The notes: generated from the letters alone by a model not told the origin. DNA of 64,000 nucleotides from Actinomyces sp. oral taxon 448 str. F0400 (GCF_000220835.1 NZ_GL985606.1:604625-668624), one strand, 5' to 3'. Shown: positions 9,513 to 19,182, counted from the stretch's first letter. Program-made: numbers and translations.

Positions 9513-11948
9513 TTACGAGACGATCCCCTCCAGCAACGGGCTCGCCTCCCCGCTCCAGGAGATGGCGAGCTGGTCGCGGGCGCGCGTGGCCGCCACGTAC
9601 AGGAGCGAGCGCTCGCGCAGCATCGCGTCCGCCCGGTCGGCCTTGGAATACTGCTGGTCCCGAAGCGAGCGCGGGATGGCGGTCGCGGATACGTCGAAGA
9701 GCAGGACCTTGCGGAATTCCAGTCCTTTGGCCCGGTGCATGGTCATGACGACCGGCCGGCCGCATCTGACCGCCTCACGGTCGACGGCGCGCACGTCGAT
9801 ACCGTGCTGGGCGAGCCCGGCGGCGACGGCGTCGCGCTGGTAGCGGTCGCGCACCAGAATCGCGATGGTCTCCGGGGCGCTCTCGCCGTTCTCCTGGTCC
9901 TCCTTCAGCCATATGCGCAGCAGTTCGGAGGCCTTCTCAAGCTCGTCGGCCCGCTCTCGCGCGTGAATGATGACGGGTTCCGGCCCCGACCTCGGAGAGA
10001 CGTACCGGTGCTCCTCGGCTTCTCCCTCCATGTCCTCGTACGCGCCCGGCTCAAGAACTTCGAAGGCGAGGTTGAGATTCTGGCGGGTCGTCCGGTAATT
10101 GCGCGTGAGCCGCCGTGAGCGCCCCCGCACATGAATCTTGTAATGGCTGAGCGTGATCTTCTTACCGTAGATCCGCTGGTGGGAGTCCTCGGCCAGGAAC
10201 AGGTCGTCCGGCCCGTCCTCCACGAGGGCCCGCAGTAGAAGCAGGTGCGCCGGCGTGAGATCCTGCGCCTCGTCGACGAGCACATGCCGGAACAGTCGGT
10301 CCGCGCCCTGCGCCGCCTGACGGTCGAGCCAGGCGGCGGCCAGCGCCAGCTGCTCGGAGAAGGAGGCGGCGTCGAGGTCGGCGTTGCGGTCCCGGTACCT
10401 CTCGATGGCCTTCCAGACGGCGGCGCGCTTGCGTCGATCGAGGGCCACGCCGCGCCCCGGACGGCGGACCCTCAAGTACTGGCGCAGGCTCGTCATGTGG
10501 TTCGGCAGGATGACCAGCTCGTACTCGGAGGCGAGGAAGTCGGCGGACCGGAGCCCCTCGGGAAGCTCCCCGCCCACGAGGGTGAGCACTTCCTGCCACA
10601 GGTTGTCCCCGGAGTAGGACAGGATACGCGTGCGGTGCCGGCCGATGACCTGCTCCGCCGTCGCCGCGATGGAGTCGCCGGCGCGTTGGAGGACGGCGCG
10701 GGCGACCTTGTCCAGGCCGCTGACGAGGACGCCGGGCTCACCGATCCTGTCGGCGATGGGGATCTCCGGGTCGAGCTGAGAGACCTGACGGCGCAGGTCG
10801 TCGGCGAGGTTGCGCGTGTAGGTCGTCAGCAGGATCTGCGTTTTCTCACCGGCTGCGATGTCGCGCTCGGCCAGGGCCACGGCACGGTGCACGGTGACGA
10901 CGGTCTTCCCGGTTCCGGCGCCGCCCGAGATGCGCATGGGGCCGTTGGTGCGACGGTCCACGAGGGCGCGCTGCTGCGGGTGGAGGAAGACCTGCCATTC
11001 GTCGAAGGTGAGTCCCTCGATCGCCCGGCGCAGGTCGTCGTCGGTCTCGAGCCAGGTGAAGGTGGAGCGAGCGGCGCGGGTGCGCAGGCCCGCGATGAGG
11101 TCGGCGTCAGTGGGGTCGGAGGCGACGTCCTGCGGGTGCAGGAGTTCGAAGTCCTCGCGGACGCTCTCGATCGTGCCGCCCGTCGCTAGGCACAGGAGCG
11201 CCTCGCCCTGCCAGGCGACCCGGGCGGTGGCGACGAGGTCGAGGAGCTGGGACTCGTGGGCGGCGGCGAGCGCCGCCGCACCCAGCCGCACGTCGATGCC
11301 GAGCTCGTCGCGCAGCGTCTCGACGGTCAGCCCCTCGGGCCAGGTGGGGGCCTGGTCGCGTCTGGGAGCGGCGACGGCCCCGGGCACGGCCGACGCCGTG
11401 ACGTTGCGCGGTCGCGTCGCGACGGGCGCGCCGCCGTCCGCCTCCGCGGTTCTCGCCCGAGCGTTCCTGCGGCGCGTCTTGACGTTGGCCGCCTGAATCC
11501 GCGCCGTCTCACGGGCGAGCTCGTCGGCCTCGCGTCTGGCGGCGGCGAGCTCGGCCCGGGCCGTGCGTCGTGCCTGCTCGACGGCCCTCGCGTCCTGCTG
11601 GACGCAGTCCTGGATGCGGGTGACCTCGGTGGCTCCGTTGTAGGGGTTGACGCCGACGGTGATGGACTCGGCGATCCTGTTGGCCTCGTCGTGCGGCCAG
11701 ATTCCATGGATGACGTAGACGGGCTCGCCCTCGGTGTCAATCTGGAAGAGGACGGCCCGGTAGGAGCCGGTGACGCGGGCGGTGCGCACGCGCCGGTCGG
11801 CGGCGCCTCGGATGTGCTCCAGGTGCAGGCCGGCGCTCGTGCTCATGGTGGAGAGCTTGGTGATGAAAGGGCCGATCTTCGCCCTCAGCGACGGGTCCCT
11901 GGTGGTGGCGTCCTTGGTCTTGCTGCTGGGCCAGACGATCGCAGCCAT
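9513..11948 (-). CDS. UvrD-like SF1A helicase with RelE-like N-terminal domain
   Basis: An 811-residue protein. Residues 1-95 resemble a RelE/ParE-fold domain (IGPFITKLSTMST..., RVTGSYRAVLFQID, then YVIHGIWPHDEANRIAES). An Arg/Ala-rich linker follows, and then a UvrD/Rep helicase core: Walker A GGAGTGKT near residue 342, Walker B VLVDEAQD near 557, motif V MTMHRAKGLEF near 738, motif VI YVAATRARDQL near 790. The ATG at 11948 has GAGG upstream and starts ten bases after the stop of the giant DUF1998 helicase, so the two are co-transcribed and likely act together. Such two-helicase operons occur in phage-defence islands. Whether the RelE-like domain is a nuclease, a protein contact or a remnant is unknown. 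Confidence 0.85.
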   Translation of the reverse strand: MAAIVWPSSKTKDATTRDPSLRAKIGPFITKLSTMSTSAGLHLEHIRGAADRRVRTARVTGSYRAVLFQIDTEGEPVYVIHGIWPHDEANRIAESITVGVNPYNGATEVTRIQDCVQQDARAVEQARRTARAELAAARREADELARETARIQAANVKTRRRNARARTAEADGGAPVATRPRNVTASAVPGAVAAPRRDQAPTWPEGLTVETLRDELGIDVRLGAAALAAAHESQLLDLVATARVAWQGEALLCLATGGTIESVREDFELLHPQDVASDPTDADLIAGLRTRAARSTFTWLETDDDLRRAIEGLTFDEWQVFLHPQQRALVDRRTNGPMRISGGAGTGKTVVTVHRAVALAERDIAAGEKTQILLTTYTRNLADDLRRQVSQLDPEIPIADRIGEPGVLVSGLDKVARAVLQRAGDSIAATAEQVIGRHRTRILSYSGDNLWQEVLTLVGGELPEGLRSADFLASEYELVILPNHMTSLRQYLRVRRPGRGVALDRRKRAAVWKAIERYRDRNADLDAASFSEQLALAAAWLDRQAAQGADRLFRHVLVDEAQDLTPAHLLLLRALVEDGPDDLFLAEDSHQRIYGKKITLSHYKIHVRGRSRRLTRNYRTTRQNLNLAFEVLEPGAYEDMEGEAEEHRYVSPRSGPEPVIIHARERADELEKASELLRIWLKEDQENGESAPETIAILVRDRYQRDAVAAGLAQHGIDVRAVDREAVRCGRPVVMTMHRAKGLEFRKVLLFDVSATAIPRSLRDQQYSKADRADAMLRERSLLYVAATRARDQLAISWSGEASPLLEGIVS

Positions 11949-11958
11949 GTCAGTGTCC

Positions 11959-14900
11959 TCAGTGTCCTTCCAGGAGCGCGGTGATGCGGGCCGCGAGCTC
12001 GGCGGGGTTCTCACCGGTATTGTCCCCGACCCCTACGACACGCCAACCGGAGGTCGTGAGGGCGTTGACGTCCTCGTCCAGCGGATCGGCGACGACGGCG
12101 ACTCGCTGGTCCCGCCACGACAGATCCGTCATGATGCCGCCGGCGACCTCGACGCCGTCCTCCCCGTGAGCGACGCCGGCGGTGGCGAGGTGGGGCAGGA
12201 GCGCGAGGACGGCCGGTGGCGTCAACTCACGGTCGACGTCGTTCCACCCGAGGTCGCTCATCGCCTCGGGGCTCGCTCCGGCGGCGGTGGCGACGGCCTC
12301 GGCGGCGGCGCGGTCGCGGAGCTCGTTCAGGGCGAGGCTGGTGGTCGTGATGTCCACGGGCGCCTGCGCGAGGGCGAGCACATTGCTGAACCTCAGCCAG
12401 GCCAGCCAGGCCTCGGCATGATCGGGGGACTCGAGTGCCTCGTTGGAGTCGTCGAGCACGAGCGCCATACCGGTGGTGGACGTCCCAGTGAGCTGGACTG
12501 CAAGGGCGAGGTGGGGACTGGTGAAGACGGAGCCGGACGTCTGGGCGTCGGTGCCGGCGGGATCGGGAAGGTCCTCGTCGGGGCGCAGCGCCCGCAGGGC
12601 CTCCCAGAGCGGATCTGCTTCGACGCGTGCGGCGGGGGCGTACCTCAGAGCGGCGGTGGCGCTCATGGGGATTCCGCGCGCGGCGCCGAGGACGAGCGGG
12701 CCCCACACGGAGTCGGCCAGGGCGCTGCTGGCGGAGGCGTCGAGGTCCTGGCCGCCCGTGTCGTTGAGGAGCATCGCTTGAAGGAGAGCCATGGGCCCGC
12801 CCCGCCAGCTGGCAATAGCCTGGTCGGTGATGCCGCCGGCGCGCGCCGGGCCGAGGGACCCGTTCTTGAGCCTGGTGACGGCCTCCTCGTCGAGCCAGGC
12901 GGGATTCCACGGATCGTTGAGGTCGTCGGCGCCCAGCATGATGACGCGGTAGCCGGAGGCGCGCAGCCGGGCTCGCTTCGTAGCATCATCGGCGAGGCGA
13001 TTGTGCGCGCGAGTGGCGTGGTAGGTGCGGCCGTCGGTGAAAATGGCGATGGGGACCTGGCCTCCTGGTCGCAGACATGTGAAGTCGGGGCGGGCGCCCG
13101 CCGCGTCGAGCTGAGGGCGGATCCTCCAGCGGCCGCCGTCGATCTCGAGCGCGGGAGCACCCGAGGGGTCACCGGTGGTGCGTACGGCCATCTCCGTTCC
13201 CAGTCGCATGGCGAGTTCGGAGCGGAAGCGCACCTCCAGCGGGCTCTCGCCGCTGGAGGCGTGCACGGCCTCGTCGGTGACCGCCCAGGTGGGCACGGCC
13301 GGGTCGAGCTCGGCGAAGAGGTCCCTCTCGTTGAGATCCAAGAGCTGACGGATGGCGTGCAGGGCGGCGGCGCGCGTGACTTGGTCTCCGGTGGCGTGCG
13401 GCTGGAGGCAGCGGTGGCACATGACCGCCTTCTCGTCGCGGCACGGGCAGTCCTCGAGCCGTTGGCCGGTGCGCACGAGGAGATCCCAGAGGCTAGCGGG
13501 TCCGCCGAGATCGGTGAGATAGCCCGTGCCGCCCGGAATGGTGTCGTGCAGGAGGAGAGCGGGGCGGATCTCCCCGGGGTCCCCGTCGGTGACGGGGTGG
13601 GGAACGCTGATGATGCCGAGGTGGTCGGGGGTTCCGCCGGTGGTGATCTCCAGACCGAGGAGGATGGCGGCCGCCAAAGAGGCCACGCCGACCGGGTCGG
13701 TGCCGAAACCGGCGGGCAGGACGAAGGCGATGGCTTCCGTGGTGAGCTCGCGTGCGAGGTCGGTCTGAATGACGTGCTCGGCCGGGTCGTTGCGGTGCTC
13801 GCACCAAGGCCGGTGCTCACGGGCGGTGGAGACCCCGGTGTCCGTGTCGAGCTTGCCGCAGGCATCGCAGAGTCTGAAGTCGCGTGAGGAGACGGGCGCA
13901 CCGGCCACCGTGTCGACCGATTGCCCGGCGAGCGCCCTGCCGGTGTTGAGCCAGCGCAGGTTCAACCCGCGGTACCGGGTCAACCCGAATCCGGAGGCGT
14001 GGACGCTCCATTGACGCGACGCCCGACTCGGGTCGAAATCGGCCAAGGGGAGGACCTCGAATCGGGTGCGCACGCGTTCGTCATTGGCATCGCCGATACG
14101 GGCGTCGTCCTTGGACACGTCCGCGAAGACTCGGGTCAGGTGCAGGACCCGTCGGGCCCGTCCGACGTCGGCGATGGTGGTGGAGCGGCAGCGGGGGCAC
14201 TGACGCGGCGGCGCCGGTGCACTCTCCTGCGCATCGTGCACGTCGACGTAGCCGCAGGACTCGCAGGTCAACCACCACTGCGCTTGACCGGCTAGAGCGG
14301 AGGAATCGATTCCGTCGACCCGCATCTGAAGGCCACGGGTGTAGAAGGTGGCCCCGGGCGCCAGCTCGCGCAGGGCGTGGGCGGAGGCGCGGGAGATGTC
14401 GTAGGGCTCGGAGCGGAAGTCGTCAGTGTCGGGGTCGCGCCAGGACACGCGGGCGGACAGGCGCACGGTGTCGTCGATGAGGGCGTAGTTGGGCAGGATG
14501 CCGTGGCGTTCGAGGGCGGCCACCCAGTGCTCCTCCTCCAGATCGAGCAGTCGGTGCGTGACGGCCTTGCGAGCGCCCTCGGCGGCGCGGCGGGCCCGTT
14601 CGTCCTCCTCGGTGGCGTTGGGGCGGTCCGCGGCCGCGATGAGCTCGGGAAGGGCCGCGCGGATCTGTCGTTCCTGGATGTGCAGCTGCTCGGCCTCTCC
14701 GCGGTGCTCGGCGACTGCCCGCTCGAGCATCTCGCGGGGGCCGGCGCCGTCGTCATGAAGAACCCAGGCGGCCAGACGCTCCAGCGCGGGCGTGCGGTCG
14801 GCGAAAGCGGCGGTGAACGTTGCGGTGAAGACGGCGACGAGGAGCGCCCCGTCGCGGACGATTCGCTCGCACATGGCGGCGATGAGGGAACCCTCGCCGT

Positions 14901-17900
14901 TGTTCCCCAGGGCGGAGCGGGCGGTGCCGCCCCCGCGTCCCCCGGAGGGCACGGCGGGGTGGTTCTCACGGGCAAGGGCGTCGAGGACGGAGGCGAGGAA
15001 CTGGCGGCGGAGGATCTCCTCGGCCCCCAAGTAGGTCGACGGCGGGGCGACGCTTCCGTCGAGGAGCCGGCCGGGGTTCTTCAGGATCGGTAGCTGGTCG
15101 CGGCGTCCGGGCACGTAGGCGAGCGCCAGAGCGGAACCGCTTCGACGGCCGGCGCGACCGACCCGCTGCACGTAGGAGGCGACCGTGTTCGGCAAGGAGC
15201 CGAGCATGACGGTGGACAGGTCCCCGATGTCGATGCCCATCTCCAACGTGGGGGTGGCGACGAGAACGTTGGGGTCCCCGGGCCGCTGCTCGGGGCGTTT
15301 GAATCCGGTCTCGACATCGGCCCGTTCGGCGGCGTCGAGCAGGGAGGTGTGCTCGTGGGCGTCGACGCGGCGCACATGGGCGCCGGAGTACATGTCCCGG
15401 TAGAAACTTTCCGCCTGGTGCGGTTCGGCCGCCAGGCGCCCGGGGCATGCGGCGGTCAGGCACGGGGCGTTGTCGAGCTGGTCGACGGTGGCGACGGCGG
15501 CGGGCAGCTGGGTGCGGCAGGTGTCGCACACGAGGAGGAGGTCGTCGCTCGTGGCGTCGTGCAGCGGGGAGACCACGACGCGACCGGCGGGCAGGCCGTA
15601 GACGATGCCGCCGGAGTCGGTGCGGGTGGCGGTGAGGATATCGGCTTCGGCGAGGTGGTGCAGGAGCGCGGCAACGAGGCGGGCGGCGTGCGCGGGCGTC
15701 ACTCGCAGGCACTTGGCGGTCCAGGCGGCGTACCAGGAGCGGGGGGAGGCCACGGGGATGGAGGCGGAGCGGCGGGTGTTGAGGCGTCCGCCGACTTGCG
15801 GGAAAGCGGGGGCGGTGCGGCCGGCGGGGAAGGCGGGCTGGCCCTGGTGGCGGTTGCGCTTGTACCAGATCCACAGGCGTGCGCCGTCGTTGCGCTTGTA
15901 GCGGGTAAGCCATTCATGGTCGATGGCGCCGTCGCGGCGCATGCGCTCCAGGGTGACGCGCACCCAGGTGAGCAGAGTGGATTCGGTGAGGCCCTCGAAG
16001 CCGGGGAGGGTGTCCTGGGTGCTGTTGCCGAGCGCCCGCCGGGCGAGGCGGATCAGAGCGCTCGCGCGGCCCCCGGCGACGTGCACGGTGAGGGAGCCGG
16101 TGGCTTCCAGGGTGCGTCCGTAAGTGGATTGGAGGCCCACTTCGAGGGCAGTGTCGAACAGGAGCCGACGGCGCACGTGCTTCTCGGCGGTGCGGCGCCG
16201 ACGGGCGGGGGCGTCCGGGTCCCAGTAGGGCTTGAAACGCTCGTGCTCGGTGAGGGCGGAGGGGACGAGCCGGTAGCGGTCGAAGGCGCTGCCGCGTGCG
16301 GCGGCGAGGGCGGCGTCGATCCAGGCGTCGATGGGCATGTCGGCGGTGAGGGCGCTGCGCAGGGCCGAGCGCAGACTCATGGTGTGAGAGCGCTGGTCGA
16401 CGAATCCGGCCCGGTGGGCGGCGTCCTGGACGGAATCGGTGAAGATGAGGGCGCGTTTGTCGGTCTCGTCGAGGGCATCGTCGCCGAAGAGGGTGGTGAG
16501 GGTGACGGACAGGAGGGTTGCGACGGCGGAGCCGAGGAAGCGGATCGAGTCCCGGGCGCCGCAGGAGGGGCAGACGTCGTCGGTAGTGTCCTCGGCGATG
16601 GTTCGTTCGTCCCCGGTGAGGGTGAGGACGGGCAGGATGCGGCCCTCCTTCGTCTCCAGGTCGGCGTCCTGCGGTGGATGTGCCAGTAGTTCGCGGTTGT
16701 TGACGGAGTACCAGCGCAGCCCGGGGTAGCGGGCTTCGAGACCGGTCTCGCCCTCGGCGAGGTGGCCCCGGTAGTCGGCGTCCTCGCCGGGGGCGGCCAA
16801 GAGGGCGCGGAAGCGGGTGTCGCCGAGGAGGTGGTCGCGGCGGATGGCGGATTGGTCGTCCTTCTCACCCTGGCCGGTGGGGGCCAGGACGATGCCCCAC
16901 CCGGAGCGTCCACAGGAGCGGCAATACAGGGCGGGGCGTGCGGGGGCGTCGTCCTCGGCAGCGCGATCGGCGGCGTCGGCCCAGCGGAAGGCGGGCCCGG
17001 CGTCCAGCGCCCGGTCGACACGGGTGACCTCCCGGACCCACAGGGTGATTTCGACGCTGACGGCGCGGCGGTCCGGTATCTCGTTCAGGCCGGCGCGGAT
17101 GGCGGATAGGGCGGCGAGGATGGCGGCGAGCGCTCGGCGGGCGAGCCCGGGGTCGTAGCCCGGGCCGATGAGTGTGCGGGCGAGCTCGGCCAGGGCGGTG
17201 GCGCGCCCGGTTGCGCGGATGAGGGCGAGGACATCGGGGTGGGATTGGAGGGCGGAAGCGAGGCGCGAGGCGTCGGTGTCGTCGTCGGATCTGTCGGACA
17301 GGTCGTACAGGCGGGCGACGACGCCGCGCAGAAGCGCCTCGGGTTCGGGGGAGCCGGTCTCGGTGAACCGGGCGAGGGCCTGCAGATTCTCGGCCGTCAG
17401 GGACCTCAGGCGCAGGGCGCGGCTGGCCAGCCCAGTGGCCTCAGCGGCGCGGCTGTGGGTCTCGGCCCACTGCGCGAGGTCGGCGCGCGTCTCAGTGATA
17501 ACGGCGTTCGCGGCCAGGTCAGTCCCGAAGACGTCACGGGCGAAGGCGAGCATCCGGGAGGAATCACTTCCGTCACCGAGGGTGGCGGACGTGGCCACGG
17601 GGCACACGGGCCCTAGCGGGGAGGCGGTGAAGGTTTCCCGGCGCGGGTCGTCGACGGGCAGGTGGGCGCGCAGGGTCAGGCCGAGGCGCCGCAGCAGCAT
17701 GGCGACGTCGGTGCCCTGGGCACCGTCGTAGGTGTGGAACTCGTCGAGGACGAGGTAGGTGAGGGAGCCGGCCGAGACCTCCCAGAGCCGGCGGTCCTCA
17801 GGGCGCAGGAGGAGCTGGTCGAGCATCTTGTAGTTGGTGAGCAGGATGTCGGGCGGATGATCGCGGACGACGTAGCGGTCGGTGATAAGAGAGTCGGCGG

Positions 17901-18456
17901 TGACGCGTTTGCTGGCCTGGGTGGTGGAGTCGCCCGTGTAGAGGGCTGCGGTGACGCTGGCCAGGGCGGGGTCGGTGGTCAGAAGGTGGGCGAGACGGCC
18001 GGCCTGATCGGTGGCGAGGGCGTTCATCGGGTAGAGGATGAGGGCTTTGAGGCCGGTGACGCCGGCGGCGCGGGCGCGCAGCACGTGGTCGAGGATGGGA
18101 TGGAGAAAGGCTTCGGTCTTGCCCGATCCGGTGCCGGTGGTGATGATCGTGGGCTGGGGGCGGTGGCCGTTCTTGGTGGTCAGGCGGCGGTAGGCGTCCT
18201 CCTGGTGCCGGTAGGGGGCCAGGCCCGGGTCCCAGTCGAGGGGCTGGTCGGCTATGCCGGAGCGAGCGCTCGCGGCCAGGTAGGGCAGGCGCAGGCGGAC
18301 GAAGGGCCCGACGAAGACCCCCTGCTCGGAGTCTTCGAGGAAGTCCGCGAGAGCGCGCCGCGGCTGCGCATCCGTCAATGCGAAGGTCGTCGATAGGTAG
18401 TCGACGATCGAGGTGCGGATGCGCTCGGCCTGGAGGGACGGGAGCAGGAGGGTCAT
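11959..18456 (-). CDS. Giant DEAD/DEAH-box helicase with DUF1998 and C-terminal nuclease-like domain (DruE/DrmA-like)
   Basis: A 2165-residue protein. The N-terminal SF2 core has Walker A GTGSGKT at 108-114, TNYKMLD at 207-213 and DEFH at 238-241. The helicase C domain is near 1065-1110 (VATPTLEMGIDIGD, QRVGRAGRRSGS). Zinc-ribbon pairs are scattered between (CRSCG, CPSCG, CDTC, CESCG, CPRC, CDACG). DUF1998 lies near 1600-1690 (LHDTIPGGTGYL, then CPCRDEKAVMCHRC). Near 1780-1850 there is a Vsr/DUF559-like segment: RPDFTCLRPGG, IAIFTDGRTYH, KRARLRASGYRVIML. Large DUF1998 helicases define Druantia (DruE) and DISARM (DrmA/DrmB); length favours DruE or a DrmA-DrmB-like fusion. The start is the ATG at 18456, opening MTLLLPSLQAERIR; upstream frame is antisense. 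Confidence 0.85.
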   Translation of the reverse strand: MTLLLPSLQAERIRTSIVDYLSTTFALTDAQPRRALADFLEDSEQGVFVGPFVRLRLPYLAASARSGIADQPLDWDPGLAPYRHQEDAYRRLTTKNGHRPQPTIITTGTGSGKTEAFLHPILDHVLRARAAGVTGLKALILYPMNALATDQAGRLAHLLTTDPALASVTAALYTGDSTTQASKRVTADSLITDRYVVRDHPPDILLTNYKMLDQLLLRPEDRRLWEVSAGSLTYLVLDEFHTYDGAQGTDVAMLLRRLGLTLRAHLPVDDPRRETFTASPLGPVCPVATSATLGDGSDSSRMLAFARDVFGTDLAANAVITETRADLAQWAETHSRAAEATGLASRALRLRSLTAENLQALARFTETGSPEPEALLRGVVARLYDLSDRSDDDTDASRLASALQSHPDVLALIRATGRATALAELARTLIGPGYDPGLARRALAAILAALSAIRAGLNEIPDRRAVSVEITLWVREVTRVDRALDAGPAFRWADAADRAAEDDAPARPALYCRSCGRSGWGIVLAPTGQGEKDDQSAIRRDHLLGDTRFRALLAAPGEDADYRGHLAEGETGLEARYPGLRWYSVNNRELLAHPPQDADLETKEGRILPVLTLTGDERTIAEDTTDDVCPSCGARDSIRFLGSAVATLLSVTLTTLFGDDALDETDKRALIFTDSVQDAAHRAGFVDQRSHTMSLRSALRSALTADMPIDAWIDAALAAARGSAFDRYRLVPSALTEHERFKPYWDPDAPARRRRTAEKHVRRRLLFDTALEVGLQSTYGRTLEATGSLTVHVAGGRASALIRLARRALGNSTQDTLPGFEGLTESTLLTWVRVTLERMRRDGAIDHEWLTRYKRNDGARLWIWYKRNRHQGQPAFPAGRTAPAFPQVGGRLNTRRSASIPVASPRSWYAAWTAKCLRVTPAHAARLVAALLHHLAEADILTATRTDSGGIVYGLPAGRVVVSPLHDATSDDLLLVCDTCRTQLPAAVATVDQLDNAPCLTAACPGRLAAEPHQAESFYRDMYSGAHVRRVDAHEHTSLLDAAERADVETGFKRPEQRPGDPNVLVATPTLEMGIDIGDLSTVMLGSLPNTVASYVQRVGRAGRRSGSALALAYVPGRRDQLPILKNPGRLLDGSVAPPSTYLGAEEILRRQFLASVLDALARENHPAVPSGGRGGGTARSALGNNGEGSLIAAMCERIVRDGALLVAVFTATFTAAFADRTPALERLAAWVLHDDGAGPREMLERAVAEHRGEAEQLHIQERQIRAALPELIAAADRPNATEEDERARRAAEGARKAVTHRLLDLEEEHWVAALERHGILPNYALIDDTVRLSARVSWRDPDTDDFRSEPYDISRASAHALRELAPGATFYTRGLQMRVDGIDSSALAGQAQWWLTCESCGYVDVHDAQESAPAPPRQCPRCRSTTIADVGRARRVLHLTRVFADVSKDDARIGDANDERVRTRFEVLPLADFDPSRASRQWSVHASGFGLTRYRGLNLRWLNTGRALAGQSVDTVAGAPVSSRDFRLCDACGKLDTDTGVSTAREHRPWCEHRNDPAEHVIQTDLARELTTEAIAFVLPAGFGTDPVGVASLAAAILLGLEITTGGTPDHLGIISVPHPVTDGDPGEIRPALLLHDTIPGGTGYLTDLGGPASLWDLLVRTGQRLEDCPCRDEKAVMCHRCLQPHATGDQVTRAAALHAIRQLLDLNERDLFAELDPAVPTWAVTDEAVHASSGESPLEVRFRSELAMRLGTEMAVRTTGDPSGAPALEIDGGRWRIRPQLDAAGARPDFTCLRPGGQVPIAIFTDGRTYHATRAHNRLADDATKRARLRASGYRVIMLGADDLNDPWNPAWLDEEAVTRLKNGSLGPARAGGITDQAIASWRGGPMALLQAMLLNDTGGQDLDASASSALADSVWGPLVLGAARGIPMSATAALRYAPAARVEADPLWEALRALRPDEDLPDPAGTDAQTSGSVFTSPHLALAVQLTGTSTTGMALVLDDSNEALESPDHAEAWLAWLRFSNVLALAQAPVDITTTSLALNELRDRAAAEAVATAAGASPEAMSDLGWNDVDRELTPPAVLALLPHLATAGVAHGEDGVEVAGGIMTDLSWRDQRVAVVADPLDEDVNALTTSGWRVVGVGDNTGENPAELAARITALLEGH

Positions 18457-18618
18457 GACTGAAGCACGCTGGTTGTGGGTGGTGGGACTCGGATGTCGGA
18501 CGGGAGCGGCGTCGGCCGGGGCCGGCACGGCCTCGTGCGGATCGCCGTCGTTCCGGGAACATGATCCCGCTGACCAGAGGTTACCGCAGGCTGCGTGAGG
18601 GCTGAGGCTCTTGTAAGT

Positions 18619-18654
18619 AACGTAATGTACGTTTCCGCACTTTTCGTCCATAAT
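18619..18654 (+). promoter_or_regulatory. Operator and probable leaderless promoter of the YefM/RelE-type pair
   Basis: A perfect inverted repeat AACGTA-N3-TACGTT occupies 18619-18633. A -10-like CATAAT follows at 18649-18654, placing the transcript start at or next to the ATG at 18662. Autoregulation by the antitoxin is typical of such operons. The 160 bases from here to 18456 also hold the promoter of the divergent giant helicase, which I could not pinpoint. Confidence 0.55.
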
Positions 18655-18661
18655 GTCCGTT

Positions 18662-18922
18662 ATGACCGAAATGACTGTTACCGATGCGCGCAACAAGCTC
18701 GCCGATGTCATCGACGACGCCCGGGTGACCCACGCGCCCGTGTTCCTCACCCGCCGGGGCCGTCGCGTCGCCGCGGTGATCGACGCCGATGACCTGGAGC
18801 GCCTCACCCAGGCGGCGGAGGACCTGGCGGACATTGAGGCCGCCGACGCCGCCCGTGCCGAGATCGCCGAGCACGGCACCATCCCCTGGGACGAGGTCAA
18901 GGCTGACCTCGGGCTCGCATGA
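18662..18922 (+). CDS. Phd/YefM-family antitoxin
   Basis: An 86-residue antitoxin. The N-terminal Phd/YefM DNA-binding fold reads MTEMTVTDARNKLADVIDDAR and VFLTRRGRRVAAVIDADDLERL; the acidic C-terminal tail (EHGTIPWDEVKADLGLA) would wrap the toxin. An ATG nine bases earlier (18653) is possible, but it lies inside the likely -10 element, and no ribosome-binding site precedes either start, so a leaderless start at 18662 fits best. It overlaps the toxin gene by the ATGA motif. It is encoded opposite to the flanking defence genes and may stabilise the island. Confidence 0.88.
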   Translation: MTEMTVTDARNKLADVIDDARVTHAPVFLTRRGRRVAAVIDADDLERLTQAAEDLADIEAADAARAEIAEHGTIPWDEVKADLGLA

Positions 18923-19182
18923 CTCACCGGATCCGGATCAGCCCGGCGGCGGCCCGTCAGGTGCGCAAGCTGGATGGCCGCACTCAACGCCGGGTTCAGG
19001 CTGTCGTGGAGCTGCTTGCCCAGGAGCCCCGCCCGGCTGGTGCCAAGAAGCTTGTCGGAGGGCACGGTGAGTGGCGCGTGCGCACCGGCAACTACCGCAT
19101 CATCTACGAGATCGACGACGGGGCGCTGGTAGTCCTCGTCCTCGCTGTTGGCCACCGCCGCGAGGTCTACCGCCGAAGGTAG
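18919..19182 (+). CDS. RelE/ParE-family toxin
   Basis: An 87-residue basic protein with the RelE/YoeB-like pattern: MTHRIRISPAAARQVRKLDGRTQRR, then the core GGHGEWRVRTGNYRIIYEIDDGALVVLVLAVGHRREVYRR. The conserved RxGxYRIIYEI and the C-terminal HRxxVY match RelE mRNA interferases that cut mRNA on the ribosome. The start codon overlaps the antitoxin stop (ATGA), giving translational coupling. The pair looks intact. Confidence 0.88.
   Translation: MTHRIRISPAAARQVRKLDGRTQRRVQAVVELLAQEPRPAGAKKLVGGHGEWRVRTGNYRIIYEIDDGALVVLVLAVGHRREVYRRR

Noticed and set aside
15349-16689. 446-codon plus-strand open frame inside the giant helicase gene
   Set aside because: Antisense shadow of the DUF1998 helicase; low-complexity Gly/Val/Ala composition and no ribosome-binding site.
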